The translations under genes were made by a program, and so were the position numbers. Shown piece after piece: positions 53,301 through 61,102 of a stretch of 64,000 nucleotides of DNA. Origin of the DNA: Tritrichomonas musculus (Eukaryota; Parabasalia; Tritrichomonadida; Tritrichomonadidae). The stretch lies in assembly GCA_039105265.1 (NCBI GenBank), contig JAPFFF010000029.1, positions 62,001 through 126,000 on the forward strand, written 5' to 3'. Positions within the stretch are counted from its first letter, which is position 1. Every line of letters starts with the position of its first letter. The notes beneath the pieces were generated by a model. That model was not told where the DNA came from and searched no databases. It was given only the letters and a program-made list of their open reading frames with translations.

Positions 53301-53666
53301 ATCAAGTTCTCCTGTTATATGACCTAATGTACTTTCGATGTTGTGCTTATCACTGAGTGTGAAGTACTTATAAGTTCCATCAAGTGCAATTGCTTTAACA
53401 ATAGGTCTTCCAACATTTTTCTTTTTATGTATCTGTCGTAGTGCTTCCGTAAATGCGTACCTCTTATCTTCATCTTGATTGATGTCTGTAGCAAAACCAA
53501 TACCTTGTCCTGCAGGAATCATGAGCTTCCTCATTTCTTCTTTAAATTTGTCTTTCTTTTGGTATTGTTTTGCACGTCGATTATATTCACGACGAAACTG
53601 TGATTTTGTATCAGCATAGACATCTCCAATAGCATCTAAAAAATTATCTTCAATGTCCTTGTTCAT
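50391..53666 (-). CDS. protein-primed family B DNA polymerase (Polinton PolB)
   Basis: 1091 residues starting MNKDIEDNF; an upstream ATG would add 14 residues. Exonuclease motifs: SDFET (about 420), HNLKYDACFF (about 475-484) and YCFKDC (about 617). Polymerase motifs: A, DFDAVSLYPSAM (about 710); B, KLLLNSIYGKS (about 852); C, YQDTDS (about 945). All expected acidic residues are present. It replicates the element by protein priming. The N-terminal region has DNCFVYACIQSG (about 215-227) and HYMLN (about 302), a Cys/His arrangement reminiscent of OTU-like cysteine proteases; this is a weak resemblance. Length fits Polinton polymerases. Confidence 0.9.
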   Translation of the reverse strand: MNKDIEDNFLDAIGDVYADTKSQFRREYNRRAKQYQKKDKFKEEMRKLMIPAGQGIGFATDINQDEDKRYAFTEALRQIHKKKNVGRPIVKAIALDGTYKYFTLSDKHNIESTLGHITGELDLSEDQSDTNPYISNMFIPVRYEVQFIDMNKTNDGVHFRTKMQDMDTHEIYDDEVEIDEDYRNTPEGSFFPYINLSPIDLSTYQIFHEVRKENYRDNCFVYACIQSGVFTDDEIDDLRFFVQTRAIPNNKIEEVAKKFKCNFSIIRIVEQPDKYKYETRINTRKKKWSVDFKREVNLILFKDHYMLNRKIPCTLFYLQHYEELDRTFAYMPFDKRCMIARLEKNGKTVKDYKHDGIKPITFFQKMFELHLFEEIKACEMDIINTTEYEHVNDYVSLEYNAEQSTRLIENNKKKQNTWSRIYYSDFETNSTVSPHIPYLNCTIFRDGANIHKISIQGEDCGQKLLNYLWSGSLTYFHNLKYDACFFINTPGWDTQITERSGTVLQIIMTLFEEGTRKVKKRLTFRNSYSIIPQALSKFATMFNLNVHKEVMAYKLYTQENIQRRIVDATEFQQQYIDENADKLSKAQLDANCKQIIENAKIANCYNDGKIDIIKYAIFYCFKDCIVLMKGMEKFNEDLKAVFKETKTDMYGVHDFISISAIGYCFAKKYGCFDGCYELSGKCQDFIQRCVSGGRTMTAGNEKQYIEGKIQDFDAVSLYPSAMYVMDGIPLGRPKVISQGTTHEQLMQYDTFFIEVNIKKLECKSKEPYKFGQVFTRNEAGSKIFGNFLVDHYYIDKVGLMDLFEFYDVEYELIRGYYFDEGFNKKINEFIEKLFNLRASYKKQKNPLEQTIKLLLNSIYGKSILKATKTETKTVPKSQLYKYLWRNYNFIKEVVEDANIDKCYVKKLKPINDHFNLPQFGASVLSWSKHLMNRVMATAEQAGIPIFYQDTDSMHVLEKDVPRIADLFQFKYHQPLIGKNMCQFHNDFDEFQGSQGEIHSRKLIALGKKSYLDILVDEQGNEGYHIRLKGIPKQVILNKCKRMDISVEELFERMHEGESMTFDLLDGSNAFRKSKTFQQTNLPKFARTLRFT

Positions 53667-53748
53667 GTTTAACCTAAAATAAAAGTGAAACGATAAAAAT
53701 AAAAACAAAGAAAAAGTAAAAAAAATTATTTTTTAGTTATGACCTATC

Positions 53749-55188
53749 TTATTGGGGGTAATCATCATCATCAACGACATTATCTTCGAGATATGGAAAA
53801 TGATATTGGAACTCATGTCCTTTCGACTTCGAGTCAGAGTTCCGTTCAATTTCGTTCTTCTCCATTGATTCACCAAATTGCTTAATGGCATTCAGCACTT
53901 GCTTCGGTGATTGCTTCTTTCCTTTTCTCTCGAAGCTGCATGCTTTGTCCAACTTCTCTTTCTCTTCTGGTGATAAGTATGGTCGAAGATGATAAATGCA
54001 ATTGGACAACTTCCATCCATAGGACTTGAACACGTTTATCATCTCTGGTGCTTTTTTCTTGTCATATGATTCAATAGCGTCCATCATGTTTCGAAGATAA
54101 TCAACTTCTACCATCATCAATCTCGATCTTGCCAACTTTTCAGCAAATGCATCATCTGTTGGAGGACCAGCTTGTTGAGCATTTTTCAGATCCGCCACGT
54201 CCTTCTTTAGATCGTGAATTTTGTTAATGTACTTCGCCACCTTTTTTGGAGCAAGTTCCAATTTCATCAGCTCGAGTGCGTATTCGTCGTTATTATCAAT
54301 GTCTTTCCTGAGTTCTTCAGCATTGTGATTGATGTCTTCAATGTGAAATTCTACACCAGTCATTTTCTCCTCCAACTTCGTTAATCGTTCTTTCAAGTTT
54401 TCATTTTCTTCTATTAATTGTTCCATTTCTTCTCGAAAGTCGAATGGACGAACATTATCCTCCTTATAATCACTATTGGATTTCATTTCATGAACACTTT
54501 TCGGTGGCTTATATGGTTCTTTGCGAGCTGGTGATGGTTCTTGTTCATGATCAACTTCTTCTTCTTCTCCTTCTATCTTTGTTTCTTCTTTTGGATTGGA
54601 ACCGAGTTTTTGATTCTCGACAAATGCAGATGGTCTAGCGAGAACTCTTGGAGGTGGTGGTATTTGTTGATTAGAAGGAGGTGGAGGAGGTGGAGGAACT
54701 TGTATTATATTATATGAGCGAGGTGGTGGAAAGACTTTATTGGAAATTGGAACATATGGATTCTTCCTTCTTGCATCGTCTTCTTGCTTCAATCTTGCTA
54801 ATGCTTCTTCTTCTTGCTTCTTCTTCCTTCTTGCTTCTTCTTCTTGCTGCTTCTTCAATCTAGCTGCTTCTTCTTCTTGCTGCTTCTTCAATCTAGCTGC
54901 TTCTTCTTCTTGTTGCTTCTTCAATCGAGCTGCTTCTTCTTCTTCTTGCTTCTTCTTCAATCTAGCTGCTTCTTCTTCTTGCTGCTTCTTCTTTAATCTA
55001 GCTGCTGCTTCTTCTTGCTGCTTCATGATGAACAGTCGCATGGATTCGAGTTGTTCTGGGGTCATGTTCTTGAGCCAAACTTCTGTGGGTGGAGCTGATG
55101 GCGGATCTGATGGTGGAGCTTGTTGACCCGATTGCTCGATCGAGTCAAATAGACTAACATCGCTGTCTGAGCTGTAGTTGTATGACAT
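53749..55188 (-). CDS. coiled-coil and proline-rich Polinton protein (479 aa)
   Basis: Residues about 55-140 are a highly charged coiled coil built from about eight copies of EEEAARLKKQQ-like units (36-base DNA repeats at about 54790-55020). Then come proline runs (VPPPPPPPSNQQIPPPP, about 165-185), an acidic stretch, a second coiled coil (about 255-290) and a helical C-terminal domain to about 450. The last residues are acidic. No enzyme motif. Such proteins can be scaffolds or virion linkers; unknown here. It lies just upstream of the polymerase on the same strand. Confidence 0.6.
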   Translation of the reverse strand: MSYNYSSDSDVSLFDSIEQSGQQAPPSDPPSAPPTEVWLKNMTPEQLESMRLFIMKQQEEAAARLKKKQQEEEAARLKKKQEEEEAARLKKQQEEEAARLKKQQEEEAARLKKQQEEEARRKKKQEEEALARLKQEDDARRKNPYVPISNKVFPPPRSYNIIQVPPPPPPPSNQQIPPPPRVLARPSAFVENQKLGSNPKEETKIEGEEEEVDHEQEPSPARKEPYKPPKSVHEMKSNSDYKEDNVRPFDFREEMEQLIEENENLKERLTKLEEKMTGVEFHIEDINHNAEELRKDIDNNDEYALELMKLELAPKKVAKYINKIHDLKKDVADLKNAQQAGPPTDDAFAEKLARSRLMMVEVDYLRNMMDAIESYDKKKAPEMINVFKSYGWKLSNCIYHLRPYLSPEEKEKLDKACSFERKGKKQSPKQVLNAIKQFGESMEKNEIERNSDSKSKGHEFQYHFPYLEDNVVDDDDYPQ

Positions 55189-55378
55189 ACAAGTATAAAA
55201 ATGATCTATTTTCTAGTTGATATCACTAAATTTTAAATTTCGTAGAAAAACTCGAAGGTGGATATTTTTCTTTGAAAAAGTTATATACACTATAAAAATT
55301 CAAAAATTGAATTAAAAAAAATAAAATATATTGAAATTTTAAAAAAATATATTTATTAATATCACTATTATTTTATTA

Positions 55379-55804
55379 ATGATGAATGAAGAAGAAGATA
55401 AAATAGAAGATATTTTACAAAAACAAACACCTCCTAAAGATCATGATTCATTCGACTACAAAATTAATATAAACATGTCGAAAAAAATATCTCAACTAAA
55501 AGTTGAAGATGATACATCAAATTTAAGAACGATGTGTGAAAATTATGCTCATGCTCTTGAAAATGATGCACATCGACTTCGAGCAAAACAAAAAAAGAGG
55601 TATGATGAATGGTTTGACAGCCTCGAAAAAGATTGTTATCCTGCAAGAGACATTGTTAACTTGTACAACATGTTCTTTGGTCATGAACTATCTATTACTC
55701 GACTTGGTTTCGGGCATCTCGATGGAACAAAGAGACACTTTACACATAAGAAAGTGAAAAGAAACAAGAAGTTCATCACAATGTACTACAAGAAAAATGA
55801 ATAA
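55379..55804 (+). CDS. unknown Polinton protein (141 aa)
   Basis: Starts MMNEEEDKIEDIL with an acidic N terminus. It becomes strongly basic at the C terminus (HKKVKRNKKFITMYYKK). A central helical part has LRTMCENYAHALENDAHRLRAKQKKR. The charged basic tail could contact nucleic acid. I do not recognise the family. It diverges from the coiled-coil gene and converges on the bZIP-like gene, with a 19-bp repeat array between. Confidence 0.5.
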   Translation: MMNEEEDKIEDILQKQTPPKDHDSFDYKININMSKKISQLKVEDDTSNLRTMCENYAHALENDAHRLRAKQKKRYDEWFDSLEKDCYPARDIVNLYNMFFGHELSITRLGFGHLDGTKRHFTHKKVKRNKKFITMYYKKNE

Positions 55805-55839
55805 CTAAAAAAAAAGTTTTTTTTTTTTTTAACTACATG

Positions 55840-56086
55840 TTTTTCCTCATAAGCTACCTTTTTCCTCATAAGCTACCTTTTTCCTCATAAGCTACCTTTT
55901 TCCTCATAAGCTACCTTTTTCCTCATAAGCTACCTTTTTCCTCATAAGCTACCTTTTTCCTCATAAGCTACCTTTTTCCTCATAAGCTACCTTTTTTCCT
56001 CATAAGCTACCTTTTTCCTCATAAGCTACCTTTTTCCTCATAAGCTACCTTTTTCCTCATAAGCTACCTCATTCTTCATAAGCTAC
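55840..56086. repeat. 19-bp tandem repeat, 13 copies
   Basis: The unit TTTTTCCTCATAAGCTACC recurs 13 times; one unit has an extra T and the copy next to the right-hand gene is diverged. The array lies between two converging genes. Read on the minus strand, the first copies encode the end of the gene at 56069-56347 (KKVAYEE and stop) and the rest would be its 3' untranslated part. Unit length not divisible by three means the array could not expand as protein. Confidence 0.9.
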
Positions 56087-56347
56087 CTTTTTGCTTTCAT
56101 ACGACATTATTTTTTCCTTCATACTTTGTATTTCTCTTTTCTTTCTTTCACGATATGCCTTTTGCTGTTGTTTACGTGCTTCATTTCGTTCTTCAACTGT
56201 TGCATACTTTTGCTTTCTACCACGTTTTTCTGTTGTTTCAGTTTTTGCAGTATCAATATTTTTGAGGTTGTTGTTACTCTTGGACTTCTTCAACTTCTTG
56301 ATGATAGCTGTTTCCTTGAACTCACCCAAATCTAAATTTTGGCTCAT
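56069..56347 (-). CDS. small basic bZIP-like protein (92 aa)
   Basis: The start chosen is MSQNLDLGEF; upstream in-frame ATGs overlap the divergent gene. The second half reads KRGRKQKY, then NEARKQQQKAYRERKKREI and a short heptad-like stretch. This resembles the basic region of bZIP proteins, though the leucine zipper is short. DNA binding is likely and a regulatory role is possible. The C-terminal seven residues lie in the 19-bp repeat array. Confidence 0.5.
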   Translation of the reverse strand: MSQNLDLGEFKETAIIKKLKKSKSNNNLKNIDTAKTETTEKRGRKQKYATVEERNEARKQQQKAYRERKKREIQSMKEKIMSYESKKVAYEE

Positions 56348-56423
56348 GATTTCATTCGAGAAAAAAAATTGAATTATTTTTGAAAATTGAATATTCGCAA
56401 ACAAAATCACTTCATTTTTTAAA

Positions 56424-56795
56424 ATGTCGCGTTCTGGAAATGACTTCAAAGAATTCCAAAAACAGCAAAAGCTAGCTATCAAAAATGCTCATGTTGAAAT
56501 AGCCAATGCTATTAAAGAGGTGATATTTCTGTTCAACCAAAAAATAATAAACTCGACATCATCTAATGTCTGCACCATCTATGACCCTTTGATACAAGCA
56601 AACATGAACAAGATTGCTGAAGCACTTACTCAAATGAATCTCACTACCTGCGAGGTTTTTCATAAAAAGATTCCTCAATCTCCAACACCAAAATCTATTG
56701 GCTTTCACGTGCCTATAGTGCCTGACTCGCAAGAGACACAAGAAGAAGATGATGAAGATGAACAAGAAGCTTCATCTCCAAAAGACAAGGAGTAA
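56424..56795 (+). CDS. unknown Polinton protein with acidic tail (123 aa)
   Basis: The N-terminal 80 residues are likely helical (FKEFQKQQKLAIKNAHVEIA, then MNKIAEALTQMNL). A Pro/Ser linker and a strongly acidic tail (EEDDEDEQEASSPKDKE) follow. It diverges from the bZIP-like gene with about 75 bases between start codons. No family recognised. Helix plus acidic tail is seen in small DNA-mimic or replication-associated proteins, but nothing specific can be claimed. Confidence 0.5.
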   Translation: MSRSGNDFKEFQKQQKLAIKNAHVEIANAIKEVIFLFNQKIINSTSSNVCTIYDPLIQANMNKIAEALTQMNLTTCEVFHKKIPQSPTPKSIGFHVPIVPDSQETQEEDDEDEQEASSPKDKE

Positions 56796-56847
56796 GAGTA
56801 AAAAATAATTACTTCTAATTTTAAGTTTTTTTTATATATGTCTTTTT

Positions 56848-57372
56848 TTATACTATGCAATATTTTAAGCATACATGATAATTATTAACAAGCTCATTAT
56901 ATTCTTTATTATATACTTGTTTCAAGTCAATGACTACCTCTCCATTATCTTTAATAATCTTAATAGCATCTATTTTTCTTATTGGATTGCTCTTAGCTGC
57001 ACAACATCCAACATCTTCATTAAGTTGTACTTCAACCTCACTAACATGTAGTATTGCTTTGATGATGTTGCTAAGAGATTCAATAGGTACTATGATGCAT
57101 TTCTTTGATATAATGTTAGCTAGTAGTGCTTTGTCTTGATTAAGTAGTATTTGTGCATATGCTTCAAGTATAACATTACGTACATCTGGTTCAACTTCAA
57201 CAGGTTCAGTTTGCACTCCAATGTCTCTTGTAATAACAATGTCTTCCTTGCCATCATCTCTCTTATTAATAATAATGTTGTTGTTGATGTTTGATGTAGA
57301 TGATGCAGCTGCTGATGGTTCTAAAGATACATTTGCTTGAACTCCATTGGTTGTACCCCTCTTCTTAATCAT
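56848..57372 (-). CDS. unknown Polinton protein (174 aa)
   Basis: Start MIKKRGTTNG with context CCTAAATG. A low-complexity N-terminal part (SAAASSTSNINNN) is followed by a folded-looking region with DIGVQTEPVEV, a helical segment (VILEAYAQILLNQDKALL), SLSNIIKAIL and a C-terminal stretch with VDLKQVYNKEYNELVNNYH. No recognised domain. It is the second gene of a long minus-strand cluster. Confidence 0.5.
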   Translation of the reverse strand: MIKKRGTTNGVQANVSLEPSAAASSTSNINNNIIINKRDDGKEDIVITRDIGVQTEPVEVEPDVRNVILEAYAQILLNQDKALLANIISKKCIIVPIESLSNIIKAILHVSEVEVQLNEDVGCCAAKSNPIRKIDAIKIIKDNGEVVIDLKQVYNKEYNELVNNYHVCLKYCIV

Positions 57373-57393
57373 TTAGGTTGGGAAAAAATAGGC

Positions 57394-57840
57394 TTAAAGT
57401 ACTAAGTCTAGCTGTTCTCCAATAAACATGTCAAATGACTCAATTTGATATTTCTGCTTGAGAGCATCGATTTTTGGTTTATGACTTGTAGGAGCAGCTG
57501 CAATGGAGTAGTTGTAGTATTTGATTCCTTGATACTCTTGAGTGGTAGTGTTTCCATTTATGTAGAACTCTTCGAAATCTTCAGTTATTTTTCTCCTTGA
57601 GTTAGGCTTAATAAATATTGAGTCAAGATCAAGTTCTTTGAGCTTATCTGGATAAAATCTGTGGCACTTGTCTTTTACCTTGATTGAGACATAGAGTACT
57701 TTGCCTAAATAACTCCATTCTCCTGTTTTCATTGGGTACTTGTCACAAAGTATCGAGAAATTACATTGTTTAGTATTTGGAGCACATTTTGCGCGAAGTT
57801 CATTGACATAGTCATAGACGTTTCTTGTTGTCATTTTCAT
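57394..57840 (-). CDS. conserved Polinton protein of unknown function
   Basis: A 148-residue relative of the protein at 1302-1757 in the first element, with VYDYVN, FSILCDKYP, KVLYVSIKVK, RRKI, IKYYNYSI and a terminal MFIGEQL. The sequence starts MKMTTRNVYDYV; Met3 is an equally good start. Because it is kept across clearly different elements it is probably a core gene. Function unknown. It lies 21 bases from the upstream neighbour's stop and follows the same strand. Confidence 0.65.
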   Translation of the reverse strand: MKMTTRNVYDYVNELRAKCAPNTKQCNFSILCDKYPMKTGEWSYLGKVLYVSIKVKDKCHRFYPDKLKELDLDSIFIKPNSRRKITEDFEEFYINGNTTTQEYQGIKYYNYSIAAAPTSHKPKIDALKQKYQIESFDMFIGEQLDLVL

Positions 57841-57864
57841 CTGGATAAAAAATTCAATAAAAAA

Positions 57865-58299
57865 TTAATATATGTTATTTTGGGTAAAGATATGTTGGGT
57901 AGGTCCATATCGAATATCTTGTTTATTATATTCTCTTGCTCTACCTTGCATTGGTGGTTTCTCAGGCTTCTTAAGATATTTTGGTAAGAGAGGTACTGGT
58001 CTATCTTTTTCACCTATATGTCGATAAAAACCACCATCTGTAATACTAACAGGAGGTTCACGAACAGGTTTGGTTATATGTTCTCGAGTATCTGGAAATC
58101 TAACAGGGTCCTCATGTTCAATAATCTGGGTAGGTGGTCGATTAATATATGGGTTGAAGGTTACAGAATAAGTATTAGTATTACTGAACACACCAAAATG
58201 TTGAAACTCTAAGTCCTTATTTTTCATGGTAGCTTCATTATACATCATACCTTCTCTTCCAACAATCTCAGCATGTGGGCTTCTATAATCATTCGACAT
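57865..58299 (-). CDS. unknown proline-rich Polinton protein (144 aa)
   Basis: Starts MSNDYRSPHAEIVG. Short conserved-looking stretches FGVFSNTNTYSVTFNPYINRPP and PVREPPVSITDGGFYRHIG alternate with proline-rich, probably extended segments (LLPKYLKKPEKPPMQGRARE). It follows the major capsid gene immediately, separated by 31 bases, so a virion role such as cement or capsid-associated protein is reasonable, but this is inferred from position only. Confidence 0.5.
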   Translation of the reverse strand: MSNDYRSPHAEIVGREGMMYNEATMKNKDLEFQHFGVFSNTNTYSVTFNPYINRPPTQIIEHEDPVRFPDTREHITKPVREPPVSITDGGFYRHIGEKDRPVPLLPKYLKKPEKPPMQGRAREYNKQDIRYGPTQHIFTQNNIY

Positions 58300-58330
58300 T
58301 TACAAAAAAATAAAATATACTTCTTTATGT

Positions 58331-60013
58331 TTACTCAGGGGTTGTTAAATCATAAGGACCAATACGTACTGATGGTGGCATACCATTAGGTCTAATTAAG
58401 ATACTAATTGATATATCTGTTAATAAGCATAATAATGGAGGTGTATCTACTTCCTGTCTAAATGGATTATCTGCCTTTTGACTACATATCAATTCGAAGT
58501 TAATAGGTGCAAGACTTGAAAGACCTTGTTGATATGTTCCATCTGTTTCAGTAGGAAGACCTATGAAGAATGAGGACCTATCATTTGGATAATAGCCTGT
58601 TGTGTTTTCATTATATTGATACTCATTCGCTAAACTTGCAATAACCTCTTTATTAAATCCATTTTGCTCTCCATTCATGTTCATTGCATTCTGGCAATAT
58701 TCGAGGAACTCTGGATACTTACCATTCGTACCAAATGCTTTAGCAGGAATATTATTGTAATTACCACAATTCATATGAAATGCTTCAAACATAGGATTCT
58801 TGAAGTATGTCTTATGCGTATGCTTGAGTGGGAATAAGCAAAACATACTATCTACAAAATTAGGTGTAATAGTAATAGTTGCTTTATCTTGTTCATTATT
58901 AAGAGGTCTTGTACAAGTGTAAAATGACATTATCTGTGTTGGGAATGTAAGTGGATGTTGTGGGTTAGCATATCTTTGAACAAGTGCTGTATATACAGAT
59001 TCATGAATACCAAAACAAGGTATAATACTCGCACATTCTTCAATGGAATAATCAACAACACTCCAAGTTCTCCAATCACTGTAAATAGTTCGGTCAACTC
59101 TTGCCTTAGTATTGTTAGCTCCTGCGACTTCATATGCTCCTCCATGATTTTCACCAACAGGTGGAAGATTCTTGGGGTCATTAATCTTATCCATTGCTAT
59201 TTTTTCGGTACTTGTCCACATCCATATTGGTTCTCCAATAGGTCGAAATTCATTGGTAATTTCATCAACATTGAAGTCTTTCATTATATGTGGATTAGCA
59301 ACCAAGCTCTTTTCAAAACCAACTGGACAATATACCATACCAGCTGTTGAAAAGTATAGACGTAATTCGATTTTACCTGCAAATGCTGGCAAGTACTTGA
59401 TATTAGATAAAGGTAGGAATCGTCGCAAATCAATCTTTAATCTAATTGTTTCAGTGACAGAAGTCACATCTTTGTTAAGATTTGCAACAAAACCACATCT
59501 CCTTCCATGAGTATCATTCCAAATATCCTTATGTCTTGCTTTACTATATATATCAGCTCTTTTAGTAACTTCATTTGCACAACATGCAGTTAAAAAGGAT
59601 TCTTCACATCCAAAGTTCTGGGTATAAAGCGTCATACCATTAGCTACAATTTCATACTTCTCAACAGCATCTCGAGCATCCTTAAAACCAAACCATACCT
59701 TACCAAAATTATAACCACTGACATTTTCTAAATCACTTAGAATTGGCTTGTCTATTTTTATCATCACTTTCATATCTGCTCGAATAAATCCATTATATAT
59801 ATCAGCAGTATTATGAGTATTAGGAGAGATAATACATGTTGTATAGGAACCACTCTTAATTGGTGGTGATGGTGAATACGAAGTTTGTGGATTTAATGAG
59901 TATGCCTTATTTGTATCACTAAGTGCTATGCAATTATCGACAACATCAAAGTAAGATGCAATCTGGGTACAAACCTCTGCTGAGGTTTTCATATAGGATT
60001 CCTTGTTGAGCAT
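58331..60013 (-). CDS. Polinton major capsid protein (double jelly-roll) candidate
   Basis: 560 residues. The early part contains KVWFGFKDARDAVEKYEIVANG and then a segment LRRFLPLSNIKYLPAFAGKI followed by ELRLYF. This matches the pattern in double-jelly-roll capsid proteins, where a strand-rich region with P-L-S-x-L-P leads into G-x-I-x-L-x-L-x-F. Length and position upstream of minor structural genes and downstream of ATPase and integrase fit Polinton major capsid genes. The protein would form the hexagonal faces of an icosahedral particle. No other gene in the element fits this role better. Confidence 0.7.
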   Translation of the reverse strand: MLNKESYMKTSAEVCTQIASYFDVVDNCIALSDTNKAYSLNPQTSYSPSPPIKSGSYTTCIISPNTHNTADIYNGFIRADMKVMIKIDKPILSDLENVSGYNFGKVWFGFKDARDAVEKYEIVANGMTLYTQNFGCEESFLTACCANEVTKRADIYSKARHKDIWNDTHGRRCGFVANLNKDVTSVTETIRLKIDLRRFLPLSNIKYLPAFAGKIELRLYFSTAGMVYCPVGFEKSLVANPHIMKDFNVDEITNEFRPIGEPIWMWTSTEKIAMDKINDPKNLPPVGENHGGAYEVAGANNTKARVDRTIYSDWRTWSVVDYSIEECASIIPCFGIHESVYTALVQRYANPQHPLTFPTQIMSFYTCTRPLNNEQDKATITITPNFVDSMFCLFPLKHTHKTYFKNPMFEAFHMNCGNYNNIPAKAFGTNGKYPEFLEYCQNAMNMNGEQNGFNKEVIASLANEYQYNENTTGYYPNDRSSFFIGLPTETDGTYQQGLSSLAPINFELICSQKADNPFRQEVDTPPLLCLLTDISISILIRPNGMPPSVRIGPYDLTTPE

Positions 60014-60030
60014 TTTAGATGGAAAAAAAT

Positions 60031-60582
60031 TTACATCATATCTTCAAAGATGCGATTTCTCCTACCAATAGGTCTCATAGGTATATATTGAGGTTGTTGT
60101 TCTTCTTCATATTGTTGTGGCGGTTCTTCAGGAACATACTGTTGTCTTGGTTTACTCATCCTTTTATCAACAACCTCCTTTATCATACGTCTCTGTTCTT
60201 TCTTCTCTCGACTTATCTTCATTTCTTCACCTAGTGATTTTAGCTGTTTTAGTATTTCCTCATTCACAGTAGGGTCATAAACTTGGCTTTGTTGAGTTTT
60301 TCGAGGTTTTGGAGGTTTTCGTGCAGCTTTCGAACTTATTGGCTTTCTTGGCTTTTCTTCAAGTTCCTCATGTTCTTCACTGTCTGAGTTTTCTTGAGTA
60401 TCTTCGTTATTTTCACTTTCTGAGTTTTCTTGATATTCTCGAGTTATTGGAGTTTTTCGCTGTTTTACAATATACTTGTCTTTGGTTTTTGTAGGTAAAA
60501 CTTCCCAATCTGGGTCATCCCTTCCATTCAACCATTTATGAATAACTGCAAGTCTCTTAGAACCTGTTAGATGTTTTGACAT
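60031..60582 (-). CDS. unknown charged Polinton protein (183 aa)
   Basis: A short folded-looking N terminus (KRLAVIHKWLNGRDDPDWEVLP) precedes a long Glu/Ser-rich stretch, a Lys/Pro-rich stretch (RKPISSKAARKPPKPRKTQQ), a helical segment (NEEILKQLKSLGEEMKI) and a Gln/Pro/Tyr-rich end. It lies between the capsid gene and the glycine-rich gene. Mostly disordered, possibly a DNA-condensing core or scaffold protein; not recognised. Confidence 0.5.
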   Translation of the reverse strand: MSKHLTGSKRLAVIHKWLNGRDDPDWEVLPTKTKDKYIVKQRKTPITREYQENSESENNEDTQENSDSEEHEELEEKPRKPISSKAARKPPKPRKTQQSQVYDPTVNEEILKQLKSLGEEMKISREKKEQRRMIKEVVDKRMSKPRQQYVPEEPPQQYEEEQQPQYIPMRPIGRRNRIFEDMM

Positions 60583-60629
60583 TTAAAATAAACAAAAAAG
60601 TCCAAAAATTTAGTTTTTTTGAGTTTTCA

Positions 60630-61085
60630 TTAGATGTAGGTTCTCGCCCGATTGTTGGTAGTAAATTCACTCTCTTGTAATGATCTAGACGAAAATGCTG
60701 GCTTTTCAAGAGGTGCTCCAACTGAATCACCTTTTGCAGATTTATTAATTGATGATAAGGCAGTTTTCACTTTTCCTTCTGGGACATATTTTAATGCTGT
60801 GTCAGCTATATTTGCTATTTTATTTCTTGTACTATCGCTCAAGAAGCTTTCACCAAGACCTCTCGCAACTGAACCAATAACACCAGCATGCTTGGTTAAT
60901 CCACCTGCTGAAGCATCTAATAGTTTACTTGCAAGACCTCCCGAAAAACTATCTGCTGCTCCCATTAATAACTTACCGCCTAGTCCTACTCCTCCTTTTA
61001 TTATCTCTTGCCATGGAGAAAATTGTTGCTTTTTGGAATAATTTGGCTTCCAATAATCTTCTACTGAATGACGTTCAATTCCCAT
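60630..61085 (-). CDS. Gly/Ala-rich amphipathic Polinton protein (151 aa)
   Basis: After MGIERHSVEDYWKP the protein has a long stretch rich in Gly, Ala, Ser and Leu (IIKGGVGLGGKLLMGAADSF, then GGLASKLLDASAGGLTKHAG). It ends with a Ser-rich tail. Such amphipathic glycine-rich segments occur in membrane-active virion proteins of adenovirus-like and Polinton-like genomes, so a membrane-lytic or minor virion role is possible. This is a guess from composition and position between the ATPase and capsid genes. Confidence 0.5.
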   Translation of the reverse strand: MGIERHSVEDYWKPNYSKKQQFSPWQEIIKGGVGLGGKLLMGAADSFSGGLASKLLDASAGGLTKHAGVIGSVARGLGESFLSDSTRNKIANIADTALKYVPEGKVKTALSSINKSAKGDSVGAPLEKPAFSSRSLQESEFTTNNRARTYI

Positions 61086-61102
61086 TTTTAAAAAATAAAA
61101 AA

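Noticed and set aside
54740-55126. Plus-strand Ser/Cys/Phe-rich frame
   Set aside because: Antisense shadow of the EEEAARLKKQQ coiled-coil repeats.
55840-56086. CRISPR-like array
   Set aside because: Units are directly adjacent with no variable spacers, and the genome is eukaryotic.
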